Below are positions 57,838-64,000 of a stretch of DNA of 64,000 bases, piece after piece. This DNA is from Blattamonas nauphoetae. Its lineage: Eukaryota > Preaxostyla > Oxymonadida. The stretch covers positions 186,001 through 250,000 of the forward strand of contig JARBJD010000072.1 of assembly GCA_033064195.1 (NCBI GenBank). The letters run 5' to 3'. Positions within the stretch are counted from its first letter, which is position 1. Each line of letters begins with the position of its first letter. The translations under genes were made by a program, and so were the position numbers. The notes beneath the pieces are model-generated. The model was not told where the DNA came from. It saw only the letters and a program-made list of their open reading frames with translations, and searched no databases.

Positions 57838-59285
57838 TGGAGGAGACCTCCTTGGTAATTAAAACGCTTTGAGAGGAAACTAAGATCTTGCCCATAGACC
57901 ACATTGTCTCAATGTCCGAAGGTGACCCCTTTTCGAAAAAGGAGCAGGTTTCCTAAAAGAGTCAAATTTTGGTACCCCTGTGTGTAGGCTTGTCTGACCG
58001 GCTAAAAGTGCCGATCAGTGTCATTTAACAATTCTTCAAAGGGTCAGATCCCTTTCGAACGTTGAATTTCATGTTCTGAACAAGAAACCGACAAATTGCC
58101 TGATACAAATGTCTGGACCTACTTGCTGATATAGCTGTATGACATGGTTTTTCTCGATGTCAAGATGTCAGTGAACCTCCAAATGGGTCAGATCACACAG
58201 TGAGCCTTGAAAGATCTTAAATCGCTCTCTATGTCTATGTACACACGTTATAATCTCATTTTACTCTTATTTGAGAAGTATTTCTGGCAGGTGCAGATGA
58301 GGTGGTGGTGGAGAACAAAGATCAAAATAATGCTGCAATGAAGATGAAATGTCATGATAAAACTCAAAAATTGAAACAAAACTGGGAGAAAGAAGTAATT
58401 CCAAGGCGTTTTGTGAGAGGTCTCCCAGGGAAGAAGGAAAAAAGCAACGGCTTGATCGAATCATTTCAAGCACTTTATCATCATGAAAGAGATTCAGATA
58501 GTTTATTTGCGCGTTTTGAAGAGAAAGCAACTGAGACGCTGTCAGAAGGGGAGATCTCGTCTCAAAAGAAAATATTTAGCTGAAACAATGAAAAATACCA
58601 CTGAAAAAGCATGAATTTGGCATAGATCACATGTTTTTTTGTTCCATTCGTAGTTATTTGGCGATGTTGTGAGATTGTTTGACTGATGATCCAATTGGTT
58701 AAAGAACTGGGGAAGAGTGAAAAAGAAGTCGAGAAACATCATAAAGATCACTGACATGTTGAGTGAATGTTCATTATTAGGAATGAACGACCATATTGTT
58801 GAATCATGGTGTGAAAAATCGAACATACGAACTGAGGTTCCAGTCTCAAAACGGGAGAGGTTCGAATGGATGTCACACTGACGGACAACGAAGAGTCGAT
58901 TAAATCTGAAGGTGACCCAAAAAATGGCTTATGAGTTGGAGAATCTTGATCATCCCATGAATCCTAGAAACTGATGAAAAAAGTCCGAAGAAGGCGGAAA
59001 AATTGAACGATTTCTTCTTTACAAAGTGTTACAGTCTCTTTGCACTCATAATCATGACTGCATATCATCACATTCGTGTTCTATCAGGATTTCAAAAAAG
59101 ATCTCGAACCCATCATTGGTAATCTCGATGTCATGACCGTCAACGACTTTCTGGAAAAAACAGGTATGTCATGTCATGTCAGACAGCTATACTTGCTGAT
59201 TCTACTGGACTGACCGAGCTCAAGGGCTCGGTCTGTGTCAGTGACCTTTACTTCTAAGGGTCAGATCAAGTGCTGAGATCCTGAA
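57838..59285. other. 1.4 kb of repeat-like sequence with no firm gene
   Basis: Two similar motifs about 1.2 kb apart, near 57.99 kb (CTGACCGGCTAAAAGTGCCG) and 59.21 kb (CTGACCGAGCTCAAGGGCTC), each followed by GGGTCAGATC, suggest an old duplication. A 93-codon frame at 58.30-58.58 kb and a possible exon near 59.09-59.16 kb (KDLEPIIGNLDVMTVNDFLE, ended by GTATGT) could belong to an unrecognised spliced gene. Confidence 0.35.
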
Positions 59286-59430
59286 ATGCCCTCATCGTAT
59301 GTCTTCCTCTCTTTAACCTGTCTCTTTTTGTTGTTTATCTTATTTCGAACTCAATTGAAGAATGTTAGAATGATGAAATCAGAAATATCAAACCGCCTCT
59401 CCTCTTGGGGCATTGAGTTGAGTACAGTCG
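59286..59430. repeat. Isolated copy of the ~140-bp satellite
   Basis: It contains GTATGTCTTCCTCTCTTTAA, a T/C-rich stretch with TTTGTTGTT, and a later AAATATCAAACCGCCT...TTGGGGCATTGAG. This is the same order as the units at 61.03-61.73 kb. It sits on the other side of the Tc1-like gene from the main array. Confidence 0.65.
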
Positions 59431-59750
59431 AAATCATATCCTTCCGCGATTGTGTTACACTTCAGTCTTTGTTTCTTTTCCGTTTCAGTTGTTTTATTCA
59501 TCAATTCAAATCAGTGTAGATATTCGACATTCGACATGATGTGCAGGAAAACGGTGGCTGAGATCTGACCTAGAAAGTTCAGATTTGCGAAACAAAACGT
59601 TCAAGACTGTTTTAGGTGAAATGGAAGAAAGTAATCTGAAAGTGAGATGACAGATCGTATCATATCTCAAGGAAATCATCAAAGAGCGTTTCTGTAGTTA
59701 AAAGTCGACGAATCAATACCCTCGCAAGAGTCCATCGAACAAAAAAGTGA

Positions 59751-60837
59751 ATGGTTCCTCGTTTGTCCACAAAAAAAGTCTCCTTTTCCTATTGTATTCT
59801 CATTTGAACATTCCTAGACTCAAAAACGATGGAGACTTAGTCCCCAAGCCAAAAAAGAGATCCTTCTCAAGCGGAAGGCTGGCTTGTCGGTCGCTGCGAT
59901 CGGAAGGCAAATCCACAGATCGGAGAGTACCATTCGGACCTTTCTCAAAGGTTGGCTAAAAAATCCAAGAAAGAAACGAAGCATACAGAGGACTTACACG
60001 CGATGCACAACGGTCCAGGAAGACGCCATGATACTCGCTGAAATTGACTGCAATCGCTTCAAATCAAAAAGAGATGTCAAAGAAAAACTTGCCAAGACAC
60101 ACCAGATTGTTGTTTCTGAATCTACAATTGGGAGGAGAGGAAAGGAGAACGGGATCTCCCAACATCCCGTCAAGAGAAAGCCCCTGCTTCGATCTATCAA
60201 CATTGAGAAGCGTTTGTCGTTTGCACGGGATCATGTGAAGTGGAGTCAACAAGATTGGAAGCGAGTCCTCTGGAGCGACGAAGCAATGGTTTGCCTAAAA
60301 GAACCGAAAGGGAAAGTGTACGTATGGAGGAAAAAGGGGGAAGAATATGATCCGAAATGTGTACTACATACAGTCAAACATTCGGTCCACTTGATGGTTT
60401 GGGGTTGTGTTGGATGGGGTGGAGTTGGGAAGCTTGTCTTCATAAAAGGTAAGCTTGAACAAAAACAATACCTGAAAATAGTAAAAAAACACGTTCATGA
60501 CCATGGAATTCAGCTCTGCGAACAACCTTTCATATTCCAACAGGACAATGACCCGAAACACTCTTCGAAACTCGTCCAAAGTTGGATCGCGCGACAAACC
60601 TTTTCCACCATGATATGGCCACCTCAAAGCCCCGACCTTTCACCAATCGAGAACGTTTGGCGCAATATGAAAGTAATACTGAACAAAAGAGATTGTCATA
60701 CTGTTGACGATTTGAAGATTGCGATAAGAAGTGTGTGGAACAAGGATCTCTTGAGTTGCATCCAGTCTTCAATCTTATCCATGCCAACGAGGATTGCTGA
60801 AGTCCTGACCAACAATGGATCCTGGACACATTATTAA
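59751..60837 (+). CDS. Tc1-like transposase, apparently intact, with a 40-nt intron
   Basis: Exons 59751-59777 and 59818-60837 join in phase to 348 residues, the usual Tc1 transposase length. The first exon reads MVPRLSTKK, the same start as the broken Tc1-like copy at 51391. Without splicing the frame has no usable ATG before a stop. HTH: SPQAKKEILLKRKAGLSVAA and ESTIRTFLKG. The catalytic triad is VLWSDEAMV, FQQDNDPKHSS and PPQSPDLSPIENVW (DD34E type). TCWxN-like ends were not found; clear terminal inverted repeats could not be identified between 59.43 and 61.03 kb. Alternatively the 40 nt are an insertion, but GT-AG ends and exact phase favour an intron. Confidence 0.85.
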
Positions 60838-61029
60838 GGAGACGGAACTGGTTGTGGGTTGGAGAGATGAACCCACATTCTTTTTCTTTTTCCATTCACG
60901 CATTACCAGATACTTTTTCCAGTTAGTCGAAGTGTCCAAAGTGGAGAAAATAGAGAAATATTGAGTTCTTATGAGAATTAAATGTGTGGATTGTTATTCC
61001 TAAACCGCGGACTGATGTGACAGTGACTG

Positions 61030-61735
61030 TAAACGCTGTCATCGTATGTCTTGCTCTCTTTAACCTCTCTCTCTTTGTTGTTACTCTGATTTAGAAAACA
61101 ATCCAAGGACGATACAATGGTAAAATGAGAAGGATCAAACCACCAGCTCTGTTGGGGCAATGAGCTGTGATCTGCCGTCGCTGTGTGCCTTACTCTCTTT
61201 TATCCTTTTTCTCTTTGTTGTTTCTCTTCTTGAGAGTAAAAACGATGATAAATAGAATGGAGAAATGAGAAGGATCGAACCACCTGTCCTGATTGGACAA
61301 TGGAACGATCAAGAGCCTTTATGGCATACTTCTCTCTTATTTTACATTCCTCTTTTTTGCTTTTTCTCATTTTTTTGACTCAATGTTAGATAGATCGAAT
61401 GTGACATGACTATGATCAAACTGTCCGGATTGATCAAGAAATCTGATGCGAAGTGTTGTCACAGTTTGTCTCCCTATCATTTTACCTCTCTCTTTTTCGT
61501 TTTATCAATGATTCAGGACTTCATTCACGATAGATACTTTGTGAAATGAGAATGAACTCACAGTCTGTCCTGATCGGACAGTGAAGGGCTGAACTGTTCA
61601 CACGGTATGTTTCTCCCTCTTGTTACCTCTCTCCTTTTTGTTTTTATCTATTTTTAAGACATAGTAAGCAATATTCGAGATGTGAAGTGAGATGGATCAA
61701 ACGGGCTGTTCTGATCGGATATCGAAGGCTGCCTC
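61030..61735. repeat. ~140-bp satellite array, about five diverged units
   Basis: Units start near 61041, 61180, 61320, 61465 and 61605. Each has a T/C-rich block (for example CTCTTTAACCTCTCTCTCTT then TTGTTGTT), a spacer, and AATGAGAAGGATCAAACCAC followed by CTGTCCTGATCGGACA-like sequence. Units differ at many positions, so the array is old. No coding capacity. Confidence 0.8.
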
Positions 61736-61740
61736 AATTT

Positions 61741-61880
61741 GAAGTTGGTTTTCTCGAGTGCAGTTGGTTTTCTGAACTGCAGTTGGTTTTCTGAACGACC
61801 GTTGGTTTTCTGAACGACCGTTGGAAATCTGAACGACCGTTGGAAATCTGCAAAAAAAGTTGGTTTTTTTAAACCTTATC
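61741..61880. repeat. 19-bp tandem repeat, about seven units
   Basis: Successive units of GTTGGTTTTCTGAACGACC and variants (GTTGGAAATCTGAACGACC, and GTTGGTTTTCTGAACTGCA). Units abut without spacers, so this is a simple tandem repeat. It lies between the satellite array and the tRNA-like sequence. Confidence 0.85.
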
Positions 61881-61908
61881 GGTGTGGATGTTTGATCAAA
61901 AACAAATT

Positions 61909-61980
61909 GTACAAATGGACGAGTTGGTAGATACAAAGACTTCCACTGTTGGGTCCCAGGTTCGAATCCCGGGATCTCCA
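61909..61980 (+). pseudogene. tRNA-like sequence, degenerate
   Basis: It has an A box (TGGACGAGTTGG), a B box (GGTTCGAATCC), a nearly complete T arm and a downstream T-run (ACTTTTTT). The 5' acceptor bases do not pair with GATCTCC at the 3' end and the anticodon stem has mismatches. It is likely a tRNA pseudogene or the head of a tRNA-derived repeat. Confidence 0.5.
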
Positions 61981-62223
61981 ACTTTTTTCTTAACAGGATT
62001 TTTCTGACGTGATCATTCATATTTTTGTGAAATTATTGCAGTATTCATGATCGGATGAGTAATGTTCGACAATTGGATTGAATTGGCCTTTTTTTGAATC
62101 GGATCATCCCACTTTCTCTTTAACTCTCCTCTCTCTGGTGTATACCGCCCTTTCAACAGGATATATTCTGTACCAACAATCACAAAAATGAATCATGAGA
62201 TGATACAATGAAACAGAGCAAGA

Positions 62224-63529
62224 ATGGAGTTGTGCAAATCGACGCGATTATCTTTCACCGAAACAGGTGCCATTTCAGTAATCCCTGTCCCAAAACCAAC
62301 AGAGTCCCAAGGATATTCCTCCATTTCAGCCAACTGCAATCTCACACCGCCTCCCCTTCCTTCTCAACCATACGTTAACCGTCAGATCCACGACTGGCAT
62401 CGAGAGAACGCAACACCAGCAAACAAAGCGGAGACAAGGCAACTGGCTAACCACGTGTGCACCTCACTTTGTCTTCCAGCAGGGGCATATCAAGAAGAGA
62501 CCGAAGGGAATGAATCCGATCTTTTCCACTCCCTCTTCTCGTACAGACCCAGCTCCCTTCCCACACAGAATCTCTTTTAATCGCATCTTTCCCAACCGGA
62601 CACGAGAGATTTGCCGCAACCATTCTTCACAGTCAACCTGTCTCGAATCACCAACATCTCTGATGCATCTCCAGTCTTTCTCTCACTTGTGACACTTGTG
62701 AAAGAAGGAGCCGTCTTTGGAAAGTCTGAAACCCGAAAGGCCTGCCGATTGCTGGACAAACTTGCACCTGGGCCCAAGAAACTGTTCACTTGCGGCGAGA
62801 TTCTGTTTGACCTCGTCCCATCACCGAATCGAACCTGTCGACTGTTCGCAGAAGCAATGGTCTCCCTTTTATCCTGTAGCAATGAAACAATATCATTTTC
62901 AGCACTTTCATTTCTGGATACAACACTAGAAATGGCCGACACTCGTGACCGACTCAAACTTGTGGAAGCCGAATTCTTCTGACTCCTCCGCTTTCATTCT
63001 GCGAGCAAGAGAATCATCTGAAGCCTCAACACATAATTCTTCTCGTGAGAATCATTGTTCGCTGTCTCTCTCAACTCGGCGACTCCATCTATTTTAGGGA
63101 CTTTTCTGTGATTCCAGAACAACTTCAGTTCTTCCACATCATCTTTTCGGATCTCCTTGTTCCACTTGAGGGTTTTCTGAGATTCATCTGTCGTCACTAC
63201 TCCATATTCGACATCCACAATCCGACATCCAGCATTATGACTCTGCTTCTGGAGCCAATGCGATGCGCTCTTTTCTACGAAGAAATTCACTCTTTCATGC
63301 TGCCCCCCCTCTCTCTGTCGCCATCATAAATTGCTTCATTCACTTCACCACCGTTGAAATGATCGATCAAGGCCTGTCGTACCTGAGATGGACTCTGTTG
63401 ATGTGGAAGGACGCAAAACCCGAAGTGCAAAGGAGAAGCAAGGACATCATGGCCAGCTTGCGAGAGGAAGGTCTTGATGACTCCTTGGAGTTGGAAACAA
63501 CATTCTCCTTTTTGCACACGAAACCATAG
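62224..63529 (+). pseudogene. Helical-repeat protein gene with frameshifts
   Basis: A plus-strand coding region in at least three frames. From about 62.6 kb it reads NISDASPVFLSLVTLVKEGA, KLFTCGEILFDLVPSPNR and NETISFSALSFLDTTLEMAD, an armadillo/HEAT-like helical pattern. After VEAEFF near 62980 one base must be skipped to continue as LTPPLSFCEQENHLKPQH. After IHSFMLPPL the frame changes again at a run of C near 63303, to continue as AIINCFIHFTTVEMIDQGLS and end SLREEGLDDSLELET with TAG at 63529. The 5' part (from ATG 62224) is uncertain. Either a recent pseudogene or two sequencing errors at short runs; cytosolic, function unknown. Confidence 0.55.
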
Positions 63530-63662
63530 CGAATTTATTTCGGATCACTCGATGTGATGACATGGTTGGGTATGAATACACTGACAACTCAAATGCTCAT
63601 TTTGGGGTCTCCACTGGCACAATAACGAATCGACACTGAATCGCACTCGATTTGAAGAAAAC

Positions 63663-64000
63663 TTAGTCCCTGACTGCCCCCACTATTTTCTCAACAGATG
63701 AGACAAAACCAAAAGAAACCCATTTCTTGCAAAGAACGCCGAACGAGGTCTCATCGAACAGCAGATGGTTGTTAATGTGAACTTGTAGAAAGATCCGTGC
63801 AGACAGGAACAACTCGATCTGGAACAACAATTTGTTCTTCCGTGAACATATTTTGCGACGCAGCTGAAGTTTGAAGCGGAGATCAAGAATGCTGAAGCCA
63901 TCCAATTCTCGTCATTCTCTGCTGCCATCCCCAGATTGGTTGGACGGTTGAAACGCACTCGATTCAAATGATAAGGATTTCATTGTTTGCTGGAACCAGA
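63663..64000 (-). pseudogene. Possible transposase fragment at the window edge
   Basis: A minus-strand frame, LLFDETSFGVLCKKWVSFGF near 63.75 kb, resembles the first-Asp region of DDE transposases (pogo-type 'N.DET'). The remainder is in another frame and runs off the window. Very short evidence; could be chance. Confidence 0.25.

Noticed and set aside
61741-61880. CRISPR-like appearance of regularly spaced repeats
   Set aside because: The 19-bp units abut with no unique spacers, and the genome is eukaryotic.
61697-62020. Minus-strand frame of 107 codons
   Set aside because: It runs through the 19-bp tandem repeat and the tRNA-like sequence, so it is a chance frame.
1-64000. A non-standard genetic code (as in some oxymonads with reassigned TAA/TAG)
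   Set aside because: Well-supported genes end with TAA (flavodoxin, SERBP1-like, TM2) and TGA (DYRK kinase, beta-helix protein); none requires a read-through stop.

Overview
The window is protist nuclear DNA, most likely from an oxymonad (Preaxostyla, Metamonada; Blattamonas-like). The reasons are gene-dense DNA with many 30-115 nt GT-AG introns, TAA, TAG and TGA all used as stops (standard code), and protein families I associate with oxymonads: beta-helix surface proteins, receptor-like pseudokinases with Ig-like repeats, coiled-coil/SPRY-like proteins and armadillo-like helical proteins. The organism call is from recognition, not from a search.

Layout. 0-2.5 kb (minus): a multi-pass membrane protein with a TmcB/TmcC-like helical region, running off the left edge. 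2.7-5.1 kb (+): a spliced helical-repeat gene. 5.3-8.7 kb (-): a 1154-aa type I membrane beta-helix protein. 9.1-11.1 kb (+): a seven-exon DYRK/Yak1-type kinase. 11.7-12.7 kb (+): a helical protein. 13.1-22.6 kb is a duplication block: two direct copies of a coiled-coil/SPRY-like gene flank an inverted, truncated copy of the left-edge membrane-protein gene, a small inverted-repeat element with a tRNA-like sequence, and a pogo-like transposon that cut the second SPRY-like copy. 22.6-38.1 kb is a stable stretch: tRNA-Ala(UGC), a DCN1-like neddylation factor, a saposin-like protein, a membrane-anchored NCQHF protein, a SERBP1/Stm1-like protein, the complete six-exon 1794-aa TmcB-like protein, a TM2-domain protein, a signal-peptide-bearing flavodoxin and two small membrane proteins.

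39.7-57.8 kb is the most unusual part. One minus-strand gene, of the form signal peptide / beta-helix / about eight Ig-like repeats / second beta-helix / transmembrane segment / pseudokinase, lies in four pieces separated by three insertions. One is a pogo-like element (54.6-56.2 kb). One is a 4.9-kb element with about 80-bp inverted ends and a 9-bp target duplication (48.5-53.4 kb); it carries an armadillo-repeat gene, which is split by a second 9-bp-duplication element (238-bp inverted ends), one arm of which is split by a Tc1-like transposon. The third is a 41.3-46.5 kb composite holding a 57-bp minisatellite, a fragment of a related receptor gene and old degenerate coding matter.

57.9-64 kb is repeat-rich: a roughly 140-bp satellite, a Tc1-like transposase with a probable 40-nt intron, a 19-bp tandem repeat, a degenerate tRNA-like sequence and a frameshifted helical-repeat gene.

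The cell-surface families (two full-length or partial TmcB-like genes plus a pseudogene, beta-helix proteins, Ig-like proteins) dominate and share modules. The surface repertoire seems to turn over by duplication, inversion and transposon insertion, while the 22.6-38 kb block stays compact and intact.
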